A stretch of DNA of 64,000 nucleotides from Lottia gigantea (Eukaryota > Mollusca > Gastropoda > Lottiidae): assembly GCF_000327385.1 (NCBI RefSeq), contig NW_008708846.1:1372246-1436245 (forward strand), in the 5' to 3' direction. The position numbers were made by a program, and so were the translations under genes. The notes below the pieces were generated by a model, which was given only the letters and a program-made list of their open reading frames with translations, did not search any database and was not told the DNA's origin. Shown in pieces: positions 10,502-21,389 of this stretch (positions within the stretch are counted from its first letter, which is position 1; each line of letters begins with the position of its first letter).

Positions 10502-11103
10502 TTTTGAATTTCTGAGGACAACTCATGAAACAACCGATAACTGGTTTCTGACGTTGTAGAATGGTTTAATGTCAGGATCAGCCTTATTCCAGATATTGGT
10601 GTTGATAGATTGAATCAATTTCTGCATAGCCGGATCCGTCGATGTAGCTTCTCGGATCATCTCTTAAGTCATAGATTTTGGTACAGTATTATTAGCAATA
10701 TAATTAACATATTCTTCTATGTCTCTATCAAAATTTGGTTGGCAGGGTTGAGGGTGTCTCGATAAGAAATCGGCAGGATTGTTAGCTCCTGGTTGATATT
10801 CAACTAGTAAGTTGTATGGTTGCAAACGTAGTAACCAACGTTCAATTCTTGCTGTAGGTTTGGAAAGTGGTTTATTAAAAATCCCCTCTAATGGTTTGTG
10901 GTCCGTGATGATGATGAAATCTTTTCCATAGACATACAGATGATAACGTTCTGCAGACCAAACTATGGCAAGTGCTTCACGATCTATCTGGGAGTATCTT
11001 CTTTCAACATCAAATAGGCTTCTGCTAGCATAAGATATGACGAAGCGATGATCATCTGCATCAACTTGGGTAAGTAATGCTCCGAGTCCTACAGGACTAG
11101 CAT
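10502..11103 (-). pseudogene. Ty3/gypsy RNase H region (fossil)
   Basis: The stretch between the RT and integrase ORFs. Its minus-strand translation shows RNase H pieces of gypsy type, including LVDADDHRFVISYASRS-like and QIDREALAIVWSAE-like blocks. Degenerate; assigned mainly from position and these blocks. Confidence 0.65.
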
Positions 11104-12870
11104 CTACAAAGATCTCTTTGCAGGATCAAAGTACGATATAACTGTCTTGACTGATAGACTATCCTTGAGATTTTGGAAAGCTGTTTGATGTTCTTCAGTC
11201 CATGACCATTTGATTCCCTTTTTAGTTAATTCTCGGAGAGGGTCGGTGATTATCGAATGATGTGGAATGAATCGGGCTATATAGTTTGTCATTCCTAATA
11301 AGCTTCTTACAGCAGCAGCATCCTGTGGAACAGGTGCTTCTTTTACTGCAGCAACTTTAGCAGGGTTTGGAGATATACCCTGAGGCGAGAATGTAAATCC
11401 GAAAAATTCAAGTTTGTGTTGGTTGAACAAACATTTGTCGAGATTTAGTTTAAGATTCTTTTCACGTAGGCGTTGAAATACCATATGAAGAGATTGGTTG
11501 TGGTCAGTGTCTGATTTACCATAGACAATGATATCGTCGGAGATGTTCTTTACACCTGGTATGCCTGTCAAAACTTGCTGGATTATGTACTGGAATATCT
11601 CAGATGCAGAAGATAAGCCAAACAATAGTCTTTTGTACCTTCTTAATGTTGTAAGGTAGCGTGATGATGGGGCTAACTCAATTTGATGATAACCTTGAAA
11701 GAGATCCAGTTTTGAAAATGCTGTGGATCCATTAAGGTCATGTATGATTTCATCTAAGGTTGGTGTTGGGTGACGTTGTCTGGTAACAGCTGTGTTGGCT
11801 GCTCTCATATCAACACATATTCTGACTGTGTTATTCCGTTTCGGTACGATTAAAATGGGCGATACCCAAGGTGTCGGTCCAAATACTTCCTCGATGATGT
11901 CAGAGTCTTGAAGTTTTTGAAGTTCAGCCTCAACTAATTTTCTTGTATGGAAAGGAATGCGTCTCGCGGGTTGAGCAATAGGTTTAACTGTTTCGTCTAT
12001 GTGGATTTGGAATTGGTAGTCTTTTAGTTTGCCTAATCCTTGGAAAACATCTTTAAATTCAGATATTAAAGTCTCAGACTTTAGTAGATCAGATGATATT
12101 GTAGAATTTACTTGATGTATTTGAACTAGATCAAGTTCTAAACAAGACTTGTACCCAATAAGAGTGCGTGCTTTCTGGTCTGTGACATAAAATAGTGCCG
12201 TACATTGCTTGATTGGAGTTTCTATAGTAGCATCAAATACTCCTAGGATTGGTAGAGGAATTGTTGAACCATACACGTAGATCTTAGATTTTGGTGTTCT
12301 CAACTCTAACGCTTTATGCTTGATGATTTTCTGATATGTTTCCTTGTCGACTGATGCTCCAGTGTCGATGATAACAGGAATGGTTACACCAGCAATGGTT
12401 AGATTAGTAAGCGGTTGCTTGCTGTTGGTTGGTGAGTCGACTGTGAAAACATATTCATCATCAGAAGATGATTGACTGTCATGAATAAGATTGATTGATT
12501 TAGGTTTGGATCCTCCATTATTGGATTTCGACTTTGATTGGTTATATCGATTGGTTGGTTTAGCAAAAGTCTTGGTATTCGTAGATGTGGTCGGTCGACC
12601 TCCTCCTCTACAAACTCTTGCAAAATGATTTAACCTTCCACTATTAGAACAGGTTTCCCCTTTTGCTGGACATGGTTTGTCTACATGGGGCCAAAATCCA
12701 CCACATAAGCCACAGGTTTGGTTTTGGTTATGCCGATTAGATTTGGGATGGTTGTGAGGTTTAGAATTCTTGGTTCCACCTGATGACATATAGTTGACAG
12801 ATTCTGATTTTGTGGTACCGGTACGTGACGAATGATCCATTTGGTTAGTTTGACTCTCAGCGGATTCCAT
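11104..12870 (-). pseudogene. Ty3/gypsy nucleocapsid, protease and reverse transcriptase (fossil)
   Basis: In order: zinc-knuckle-like cysteine patterns (CGLCGGFWPHVDKPC and CSNSGRLNHFARVC), an aspartic protease motif VIIDTGASVD, and the RT with FSKLDLFQGYHQIEL (motif A), LLFGLSSASEIFQ (motif B) and NISDDIIVYG (motif C, where S replaces the usual Y; this is also common in other invertebrate gypsy elements). The end enters the RNase H tether. Fossil. Confidence 0.88.
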
Positions 12871-12901
12871 AGCTTGTGAAATATCTATGATATTGTCGAG
12901 T

Positions 12902-13357
12902 TTAAGATCCTTCTCGCCGTTTAAGTCTTGAAGACGAGCATTTCTCGACTACTTGATCAGCAATGGCATCATTAACATCAGGAAAATCACAAGTAGCTGA
13001 TAGTGATCGAAGGCGAGTTACGAACTGACTGATTGATTCACCTGAATTCTGACTTGGTTGTTTGAAAATATATCTTTCGAATCTGATGTTTTTCTTTGGT
13101 TCAAAATATTCTTTCAATTTATCAGACTCCGTTTTAAAATCTTCGCCAGTATCAGATAAACCATCGAAAACTTCTTGAACTGATTCACCTGCAAGGTGTA
13201 GAAGTAATGCACGTTTTTGTTTATCATCCCTAACACCCAAAGCCAGGATGTATACATCAAATCGGTCACGCCATTTCTTCCATCTGGTTGCCAATGAGCT
13301 ATGGTCGGAGTCTGCTTGAAATTTTGGAATCGCCGGCAAATTTAACATTTGAGCCAC
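12902..13357 (-). pseudogene. Ty3/gypsy gag (fossil)
   Basis: A capsid-type Gag N-terminal region starting MAQMLNLPAIPKFQ. It contains WKKWRDRFDVYILALGV and LLLHLAGESVQEVFDGL, then a FVTRLRSLSATCDF block. These are typical of the gypsy Gag family common in molluscs and cnidarians. Gag and pol frames differ, as is usual for the family. Fossil. Confidence 0.8.
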
Positions 13358-13483
13358 GGTAGATGATATTTATGTGACCATTACTTTACCTCGTCGCCAA
13401 ATATAATGTTTATGGGTGGATCTTGGTGATGTGTAAAAGATATATATAGTTTAACTACATTTTAATCATAAAATTGGACGGCG

Positions 13484-13576
13484 TGCATCTTAGTTATGGG
13501 CGCAGCCATATTCAATTAAGGGTATAACTCTCAATACATAAAATGATCAGAGGAGTCTGAAACACTGGACACTACA
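13484..13576 (-). repeat. 5' LTR of the Ty3/gypsy element
   Basis: The repeat matches 9059-9151. The Gag start lies about 130 bases inside. No clear tRNA primer-binding site beginning TGG is visible next to it. Confidence 0.7.
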
Positions 13577-13845
13577 CCATTATTTAAAGTTATATCCGAA
13601 TTAGAGCACGGAGTAGCTGGCGATTTTGATAAGTAGTTACCAAGATACATTTTGTTTTAGAAACATTTACTTGCATCAAATTAGACGTACATCACTTCAT
13701 AATAGAATCAGCATTTTCTTGCAGCTGAGACCGAACAATATCTAAACTATTACCGGTAGAATATACAGTGGTATCATCTGCGAAAAGATCGCAGTTTGAT
13801 TTCAAATGTAAGGGAACACCATTTATAAAAATATTAAAAGATAGC

Positions 13846-14859
13846 TTGCCAGGTAAGGTAATATATTCAACCTTCAGTCATACACTTCTTTTAAACTCTT
13901 TAAGGCGATACTGAACAATATTGAGTATGAGTTATTGCCCTTGTTCTTGAAAACGTGTTCAATCTTTAGCTCGTGAAAACTCTAGAAGACAAATATTCAA
14001 TCTTCAGCGCGGTACTGAGTAATAAAACCAAGTTTAGTCAAAATCCGGCAAGAATCATGCCTTCTAGACTTTTTACGAGTTACAAATTGAACGAGTTTTA
14101 AAGAACAAGGGCAATAACTCATACCAAATATTTTTTGATTTTTCTGATTTTCAATAGGCTTTATCCTTGGGTGATAACAAACACTCAAGCCAGGTTTCGT
14201 TAAAATCCGTCAAGAATTGTGCCTTTTAGAGAGTTTACAAGCTAAAAATTGAACGCGTTTTCAAGAACAAAAAATACTAAATATTTTTCGATTCTTCTGA
14301 TTTTCTATAGGGTTTATACTTGGGTGATTACGAACACTCACACCAAGTTTCGCCAAAATCCGTTAAGAATTGCACCTTCTAGAGTGTTCGATTTTCTGAT
14401 TTTCAACAGTGTTTATCTATGGGTGATAACCAACACTCATGCCAAGTTTCGTCAAAATCCGTCAAGAATTGTGCCTCCTATGGTGTTTACAAGGTAAAAA
14501 TGAACACAATGGCAATAACTCGTACTAATTATTTTTCGATCTTTCTGATTTTAAATATGGTTCATCCTTAAGTGATAACAAATACTCACACCAAGTTTCA
14601 TCGAAATCCGTCATGAATTGCACCTTCTAGAATGTTTGCGAGCGTTTCAAGAACAAGGGCAATAACTCATACTAAATATTTTTCGATTTTTTTGATAGTC
14701 AATAGGGTTCATCCTTGGGTGATTACAGACAACCATACCAAGTTTCGTCGAAATCAGTCAAGAATTGTGCCTTGTAGAGTGTTTACGAGCAATTGTGGAC
14801 GGACGGACGGACATGGCTGACGGCAATATATGCTCCCCATTTTATGTGGGCGTATAAAA
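13846..14859. repeat. Tandem-repeat element (~160-bp units), copy 1
   Basis: It is built of imperfect ~160-bp units that share CAAGAACAAGGGCAATAACT, TTTTTCGATTTTTCTGATTT, CCAAGTTTCGTCAAAATCCG and GTGCCTTCTAGAGTGTTTAC. It starts TTGCCAGGTAAGGTAATATA and ends with a GGACGGACGGACGGAC run and GTGGGCGTATAAAA. It interrupts a LINE RT, so it moved as a unit; the flanks AAAAGATAG and AAAATAATAG may be a decayed target duplication. The style recalls mollusc pearl elements and the BIV160 satellite (unit about 160 bp). That link is from memory and untested. Confidence 0.75.
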
Positions 14860-15124
14860 ATAATAGTCCTAAGATAGAGCCTTGGTGAATACCATATGAA
14901 ATAGAATGCAAGTTTAAAATTTAACCATTAATAAAATAAAAAACTTTGTTTTCTATGGTGTAAATGCGATTGAAACATAGAAACAGATTGATATAGAATA
15001 TAAAACAGTTTAAATTTTAAATCAAAAGCTTTCAGAAAGTCAAAAAACTACTGCCCCACAAAGATCTTTAGTATTAATGGCTTCATAATCAATTCCTGTC
15101 AATTTAGAATAATGAGTTCTGAAA

Positions 15125-15483
15125 ATGAAATTTGAAATGAATGGAGTTTTACGTCCTACTTTTCTGCACCATGTGGGCTATTGAAGACGGGCAACGCCAT
15201 GTAGGGTGCAATGATGGAAATTTTGCCAGGACAGTGGCATTAGCCTGCTTTTTTCGATTTCCAACTGTCGAGGGATCTTTAACGTGCACAGCCTGTAGCA
15301 CACGGGGCCTCGGTTTATTGTCCCATCCGAACGACTAGACGCTTTTTCCATGTCAGCCCCTCGTACCTGCATCACTGACAGGGGGAAATCGGGTTGAAAA
15401 ATCCGAAGGTATTATCTCGGTCTATGCCGGGATTGAACCCTGGTCCTTCAGGTTAGCGAGCAAGCGTCTAACTCACTGAGCCA
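15125..15483 (-). mobile_element. tRNA-derived SINE, copy 1
   Basis: On the minus strand the head carries an A-box-like GGCTCAGTGAGTTAGACG and a B-box-like GGTTCAATCCC, then a conserved central part (GCTGACATGGAAAAAGCGTC, AGGCTGTGCACGTTA) and a tail with AGGACGTAAAACTCC. A 14-bp target duplication AATGAGTTCTGAAA flanks it (15111-15124 and 15484-15497). It matches 48041-48402 closely. A MetaSINE relation is possible but unverified. Confidence 0.9.
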
Positions 15484-15842
15484 AATGAGTTCTGAAACCA
15501 GACTGATATATATAACGAATATAAAAGGTTATTATCCGAAAGAAAACTATTCAGAGAATTTGAAATATGTTACTCAAATGGTTTTGACAAGACGGTAAAA
15601 GTGAAATAGGACGATAGTTATGTTTGAGCCAGATTTGTGCAATGGTAAAACTTTTGCTATTTTGAAGAAATCGGGAAAGATATGTTGATTAATACATAAA
15701 GTATAAATATAAGTTAATGTTGGAGAAAAAATACCTGTTCTAATTTTAATTAAAGAAGGGTTTATATTATTTAAACCTGAACCCGAGTATTTAAAAAATT
15801 CATATATTCTTCCTTGAGTGGCATTTAGTAATTGATGATATT

Positions 15843-15907
15843 AACACGAACACAATTATATGGATATTTATTAAAGTAATTGTTATCCATAAAATTGTGT
15901 TCGTGTT
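15843..15907. repeat. Fold-back inverted repeat inside LINE fragment
   Basis: Two 24-base arms (15843-15866 and 15884-15907) are reverse complements with about one mismatch and a 17-base spacer. It lies within a decayed LINE and looks like a local inverted duplication rather than a functional hairpin. Confidence 0.7.
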
Positions 15908-15950
15908 CATATATTCTTATGTGAGGGATATCATAAAAGAAAGGCGCAGA

Positions 15951-16265
15951 TTGTAAAGGAATAAAAGTTGTTGAAGATTTGATTTTATTACGAGCAGAAT
16001 TAATTACTTTCCAAATTTCTTTCGATGATGATTAATCATAAAAAGATAGGAGCAGTTAAATTTTGATACAAAATCAGTTAAAATTTGACAGTTAGAAATA
16101 GACAGGTCTTCTGAAACGTTTTAACCATAAACATTTTAAATAAGTTCGGAAGCAATGTTACAAAAATGTTTATTAATGGTATCAGATTGTAAAGGAATAA
16201 AAGTTGTTGATTTTATTACGAGCAGAATTAATTACTTTCCAAATTTCTTTCGATGATGATTAATT
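15951..16265. repeat. Duplicated ~80-bp segment in LINE fragment
   Basis: 15951-16036 and 16186-16265 are near-identical (TTGTAAAGGAATAAAAGTTG ... TTTCTTTCGATGATGATTAA), about 235 bases apart. This is a local segment duplication after LINE insertion. Confidence 0.7.
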
Positions 16266-16631
16266 AGTCATTAAAGATTTATATTCAGTCTTTTAAGATT
16301 TTCTAATTTATTTGATTTTGTTTCTATAAACCTTGTACATATTGAAATAGCCTGTCCTTTAGAGATCATCTCTGATTCTGATTAATTCAAATATATCGTA
16401 AGTTAGCCAGGGTGGTTTAGCTAAAGATTTAATTTGACTAATCGATGTGGTAAGACGTGTTTTGTCGAGCTCCAGTATTCTGGAGTTTTTTTCTGGAATA
16501 TGTTTTTGTTAGATATTAGAGAATGGAGACATCTCACAGGATTTTATCACCATAAAATTGTGACTGGAAAATGTAAGTCAATAAACATTAAAACCTACTA
16601 TTTAACGTAAACACTAATTTTGATTCTCTGG

Positions 16632-16676
16632 ACACTATTAATTCTCTGTGGGGATGTGGAATGTAACCCTGGTCCT
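16632..16676 (+). other. 2A-like ribosome-skipping motif in LINE leader
   Basis: The frame reads TLLILCGDVECNPGP, a full match to the D-V/I-E-x-N-P-G-P consensus with the usual Leu-rich lead-in. 2A-like peptides are known at the start of ORFs in some LINEs of sea urchins, molluscs and others, where they separate or target the leader. The frame stays open upstream to a TAA at 16608-16610 and has no ATG in that stretch. Confidence 0.8.
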
Positions 16677-16745
16677 ACCAACACCAGACAAGGACATATA
16701 GGCAAAAACGGTGAATTAGTTACACCACAAAATGCAACAAACTAA

Positions 16746-17155
16746 AATGATTTGACTGATCTTATTAAATCACTTAGAGACGACATTGCCCAACTTCGAG
16801 AGGAAGTAAGAGAAATGAATATCAAAGAAGAGGTCACAATAATTAAGAAAGAATTAGAAGAAATGAGAAAATAAAATGAAGTTATTAAACAGAAATTAGA
16901 CGATAGTGAAAATAGACATAAAGCAAATAATTTGATTTTTTATGGTATTAAAGAGGGTGAAAATAATGTTGAAAATAGTGAGTCTGTTATCAGAGAAGTA
17001 TTCAAGGAGTTACCTGAGGTGAGCGATTATTCGCAGATTGATATTGACCGAGTGTACAGATTAGGTAAGAAGATTAGTGACATATTAAATATGACAAACT
17101 TGTCATTGAGAAAGATGTTTTCTCAATTAATATGGACACAAATGAACTATCTTTA
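16746..17155 (+). pseudogene. LINE ORF1-like coiled-coil protein
   Basis: It starts NDLTDLIKSLRDDIAQLREE (heptad-like) and contains NLIFYGIKEGENN and IDIDRVYRLGKK, the pattern of the L1-ORF1-like RNA-binding segment found in many invertebrate LINEs. One in-frame TAA (16872-16874) interrupts it. Role: RNA binding in the ribonucleoprotein (family knowledge). Confidence 0.6.
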
Positions 17156-17159
17156 AAGT

Positions 17160-20100
17160 TTATATCTTGGAATGTGAAATGGATTAAAATCTAAATTATT
17201 GCATCCTGAGTTTATAGAGTACCTGCAAAATTTTGATATCATCAGTTTAACTGAAACTTGGTGCGGAGAGATTGATTTATTTGATGTGTTCCCAAACTTT
17301 CAACTGTATTGTTGTTTTAGAGGCGACGGTAAACAGCGAGGAGGTGTATTCGTCCTTGTCAATTCATTACTTACGCCCGGTGTTTCCCGAAATCAATGAC
17401 GGATTTCAAGAATCAGTCTTTCTCAAGTTTGATATAGAATACTTTGGATACGAGCACACGGTTATCTATGGGACCCTGTATGTAGCACCGGAATACTCGA
17501 AAATTCATGGTACGGAATTTGGTATAGCGGACATAGACGATAAACTCTTACTTATCGAAGCGGATTATCCAAGAAGTGATTTTATTCTAATGGGGGATTT
17601 TAACGCCAGAACAGGTAATGGTGAATTTGACGACTGTCTTGTTGATGATTCTATTTCGTATCTCACTGGATTAAAAAACGCTGACTACAGAACTGACCCC
17701 TTCAATGTAGGAAGACATTCTAAAGATAATGAACTTAACAATTTCGGCAAAGAACTTCTTAGAATATGTGCAACGTTTAATAGACATATTGTTAATGGCA
17801 GAGTAGAAAATGATAGGTTGGGCGAATCTACTTGTATTAAGTATAATGGAGCTTCAGTAGTTGATTATGTAATTGTATCTTCAGATCTTTTTAAATGTGT
17901 TACCTCCTTTAATATAGATTGTAAAACCGAGTCGGATCATATGCCATTAAGCTTTGAAATGTCATGCAAACTTACACAAAATTCCAGTGAAGCTCCTAGT
18001 GAATGCTTACAACCTTACTCTAAATTAGTCTGGAAGGAAGATAGGGCTGATATATACAATAGTAGAATATCAGAAAATATCAATGACTTTGTGTCAATCT
18101 TCCAAACTATCTTGTCTAAAGATATTGAAAGTGCTTTAAATGAGTTTCAATCCTTTATATACAAATGTGCATATGATTTCAAATCCAAAAGTATCGTAAA
18201 TTACTCAAAAAAACAACAACCACCCTGGATTGATTATCAATGTTTAACTCTCAAACAGAATAAATCTAAACTTTTGCAACAATTTAGAAAATCAAACAAG
18301 GTTGAACATTTAGTCACATATAAAAACATATGTAAGCATAAGAAAGTTTCGTATCCAGATCAGGTATACAGTGATCTTTGTAATAATTTACAAGATCCAA
18401 ATCAATTTTGGAAAACTTTAAAATCCTATAAACCTAGAAACGAAATATCCCCTAACATATCACCAGAAGAATGAGCTAACTACTTTAAAGAGTTACTGAA
18501 TCCGTCACCTGCCACCATCAATAGTGAATTTTCACACGAAACTTTCTTACATGTCAACTCTTTTGAAAACATTTGTGTTAACACAGCATGTGAAACAGAT
18601 TTTATATTAAACGGTCCAATACAAGAACAAGAAGTGATGAAAAGTATAAAGAAAATGAAAGCAGATACATCACCTGGTATGGACGGTATTGGAATCGATT
18701 TTATAAAATCTTGTTGTTCACAGTTAACCCCTATATTGACTCTATTGTTTAATGCATTATTGATAGTGGTCGTTTTCCCAGTTCATGGTCGAAAGCACTG
18801 ATATCCCCTTTGCATAAAAAGGCTCCAAAAGCGATGTGAATAAATACCGTGGTATCTCTCTTTTGGATAGCTTTGGTAAAATTTATACTACCGTTTTGAA
18901 TTATAGATTGCAAATATGGTCAGAATCACTCGACAAATATACGGAAGCTCAGGCAGGTTTTCGTACCGGGTACTCGACCATAGATCAAATATTCACTCTT
19001 CAGGGATTAGTTCAGAAGTATTTATCTAAATCTAAAGGGAGGTTCTATTGCCTCTATGTTGATATTTCTAAAGCATTCGATTCTTTAAATAGATTGAAGT
19101 TATTATCTCTACTGATTAAAAAGGATATCCATGGTAAAATGTATACAACACTTAAATCGATGTATAATTCTACGAGTTCATGTGTAAAACTTGGCTCTTC
19201 AATAACACCCTTTTTTGATTGTTTATCTGGTGTCCGACAAGGCTGTATTCTAAGCCCAATATTATTTTGTTTTTATATTAACCAACTCATTGATATGCTG
19301 GAAATGGAACATACTGTAAATGGAATATTCACAATAGCAGAGATTCAAGACATATTAGAACTGCTGTATGCTGACGATCTCTCAATATTCTCAGATACTG
19401 TAGGAGATCTTCAAAGAAAGATTTCTGCTTTAGAATCATTTTGTGATAAATTTAATCTAAATGTCAATTTTTCTAAAACCAAAATTATTGTATTTAGAAA
19501 TGGTGGTATTTTACGTAAATACGAAAGATGGTATTATAACAATGAACCTCTTACAATAGTAACTTATTATAATTATTTGGGAATAATCTTCTCATCTAGA
19601 TTGAACTGGAGCAAAAACATTAATAATTTAGCTGAAAAGGCCCTTATTCCCATAAAAAGTTTCAATTTATGTTTTAAAGTTTTTAATAGCATTATTATAT
19701 GGTTCACAGATTTGGGGTTTTGAATATAGACATGATATTGAAAAGGTTCATCTTAACTTTTGTAAATTTATTCTTGGGATTCATAAAAGTTCCACAAATG
19801 TTGGAACACTCGGAGAATGTGGCAGAAAAAATATAAGCATATATTATACAACTTCATGTGTAAAATATTGGTGTAAACTTGTATGTATGCCTATAGATCG
19901 ATACCCCAAACAAGTATACATTATGCTGAGACAGTTGGATGAAATCGGAAGAGTTTCCTGGGTGACTAAAGTAAAACAAGTTTTATATTCGTTAGGTTTT
20001 AGATATGTATTTGACAATGAAAATATCAGAAATATTCATATATTTGTAAATCAAATTAAATTAAGACTGTCGGACATAGACTTGCAAGAATGGTCTCCAA

Positions 20101-20432
20101 AGTTAGCACTAAGTGAAAGTCTTAAAGAGTATATCAAATGTAAGCCCTGTCTTTTCAAAGAATCCTATTTAATTTCAAGTATCCCTTTCAAACACAAACG
20201 AAACATTGTTAAAATTAGGTTGAATTTATTTCCAACTGCTGTCAATCTATATAAGAGAAATTTAATAAATAGTCCCTTGTGCCAATTATGTAAATTATCA
20301 AGTGAAGATTTGTTCCATCTATTGTTTGAATGTAAAGTAACAGAAAACTATAGGATTGGTATCAATACTGTACAGATGACCAGAAACAACTATCTAAATG
20401 AATTAAACTCAATGATGATTTTCACCTCTTAA
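17160..20432 (+). pseudogene. LINE ORF2: APE endonuclease, reverse transcriptase, C-terminal zinc knuckle
   Basis: The endonuclease starts FISWNV (17163) and shows SLTETW, FILMGDFNARTG and the terminal SDHMPLSFEM catalytic block. The RT has KYRGISLL, YVDISKAFDSLN (motif A), SGVRQGCILSPILF (motif B) and LLYADDLSIF (motif C). The C terminus has KHKRNIVKIRLNLFP and CQLCKLSSEDLFHLLFEC. Breaks are visible as a frame change near 17180, another near 17390, a TGA at 18472-18474, a frame change near 18770 and another near 19700. Confidence 0.88.
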
Positions 20433-20712
20433 GTTTATCCAAATGTATAGAAAACATCTTCAAAAATTTGTAAATGCTTAATACATATCGATTAAATGCT
20501 AATTATTTATTGTAAATATATTTTTGTTATTGTAAATAGTATTCATTCATGTAATGTAAAAATTTATAATATTGTAACGTTGGTCGTAGACCTATATTAC
20601 TGAAAATAAACTTATTATTAGTATTTGATTCTAATAGGAGCATGCTATGTGTTTCATTCAGATGTTATACCATATATATATAGCTTTGTCGGGATCATTT
20701 TCGCCATATATA

Positions 20713-21036
20713 AGTAGTACATGAGCTTACACATTGGTCGCATAGGGATTCCCCATGAAATGAAATGGAAATCAATGTATAAGGCCCAAAAAAAAGACCT
20801 AAATTCCCTACATTTCATAAAACATCCTACATTTCATAAATTCTTACATAAAAAAAGACCAAAAAACACCTTCAATCAATTTCCTACATTCCATCAAAAA
20901 AGGGCATATTAAAAATACTCTTATATAAAATAACATCCTTGTTTCGCTTAACATCCGGTTTTTTAATAGCCTCGTTTTAAATAATGTTATTTTTAGTCTA
21001 GAAACTTCTAGAAAAAGGAGATAACTCTTTTTTGGA
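20713..21036 (+). repeat. Left terminal inverted repeat of Polinton copy II
   Basis: It reads AGTAGTACATGAGCTTACAC onward and matches the reverse complement of 28157-28427 as far as the shared GGAGATAACTCTTTTTTGG block. It includes a fold-back region near 20723-20785 whose distal arm is decayed. The loop orientation differs from the right end (see findings). Confidence 0.85.
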
Positions 21037-21087
21037 TAAAAAAACAGACCACAATTTCTTCGTTAAATTAACTCATTTAAAAATAGG

Positions 21088-21387
21088 ATGAGTTTGATTC
21101 TAAAACACGAACAACACAGATTCGAAGATTATTCGGGCGACGGTATCTTTTCTTCATTATTTTCTCTAGTTAAAACAATAATTCCAAAAGTAGCTAGCTT
21201 TGTTTCAAAAAACAAATCACTCATTTCAACCGGAGCGAAAGCCATCGGCTCAATCGCGGAAGCGGGAAAGAGTATAAGCGACACAGTGAAACAATCTAAC
21301 GAGTTGAAAGAATTAGAGCTAATAAGAGAACTTCGAAACAGGAGATTAGAAGAAAGGAAAGGAAAAGGTTTTAAAGTTATAGGATAA
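21088..21387 (+). CDS. pX/pVI-like small core protein of Polinton (fossil)
   Basis: A 99-residue open frame starting MSLILKHEQHRFEDYSGDG, then an amphipathic stretch IFSSLFSLVKTIIPKVASFV, a small-residue-rich helix around GAKAIGSIAEAGKSI and a basic Arg/Lys-rich C terminus. This is the look of adenovirus pX/pVI-like proteins in adintoviruses. It starts just inside the left terminal repeat and is followed two bases later by the PLA2-like gene. It looks whole. Function inferred. Confidence 0.55.
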   Translation: MSLILKHEQHRFEDYSGDGIFSSLFSLVKTIIPKVASFVSKNKSLISTGAKAIGSIAEAGKSISDTVKQSNELKELELIRELRNRRLEERKGKGFKVIG

Positions 21388-21389
21388 AA

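Larger units (their letters stand above)
9059..13576 (-). mobile_element. Ty3/gypsy LTR retrotransposon (fossil)
   Basis: An LTR element on the minus strand with gag, protease, RT, RNase H and integrase in the usual Ty3/gypsy order. It is bounded by two 93-bp repeats that begin TGTAGTGTCC and end GATGCA on the element strand. A polypurine run lies against the left repeat (9152-9172 on the plus strand is pyrimidine-rich). The two repeats differ at about 4 of 93 positions, which suggests moderate age. Broken, with roughly three to five breaks. No clear target duplication is seen. Confidence 0.85.
13577..16500 (-). mobile_element. LINE fragment (Jockey/CR1-like RT), nested insertions
   Basis: The minus strand reads RT pieces: KPPWLTYDIFELIRIRDDL near 16400, FLKAFDLKFKLFY near 15030, YGIHQGSILGLLF near 14870 (the QGSxLGPLLF motif B), then FNIFINGVPLH and CDLFADDTTVYSTG near 13780 (motif C, FADD). 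The endonuclease half is missing. A tandem-repeat element splits motif B, and a SINE sits near 15125. Degenerate. Confidence 0.75.
16560..20640 (+). mobile_element. LINE (non-LTR retrotransposon), near full length but broken
   Basis: It has a 5' leader with a 2A-like peptide, a coiled-coil ORF1-like part, an APE-type endonuclease, an RT and a zinc-finger C terminus. The 3' UTR ends near AATAAACTTATTATTAG (about 20605-20625). The RT style (NYRGISLL-like, GVRQGCILSPILF, LYADDL) and the tail recall I/Nimb-type elements, but I cannot fix the clade. It carries at least four coding breaks. No target duplication was found by eye. Confidence 0.85.

Noticed and set aside
15400-15483. tRNA gene
   Set aside because: The A and B boxes belong to a SINE head. 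The sequence does not fold as a full cloverleaf with a CCA-ready acceptor, and it carries a SINE body and target duplications.
16632-16680. Viral 2A as a sign of an integrated RNA virus
   Set aside because: The context is a LINE leader followed by endonuclease and RT. 2A-like motifs are known in such LINEs, and no viral replicase is present.
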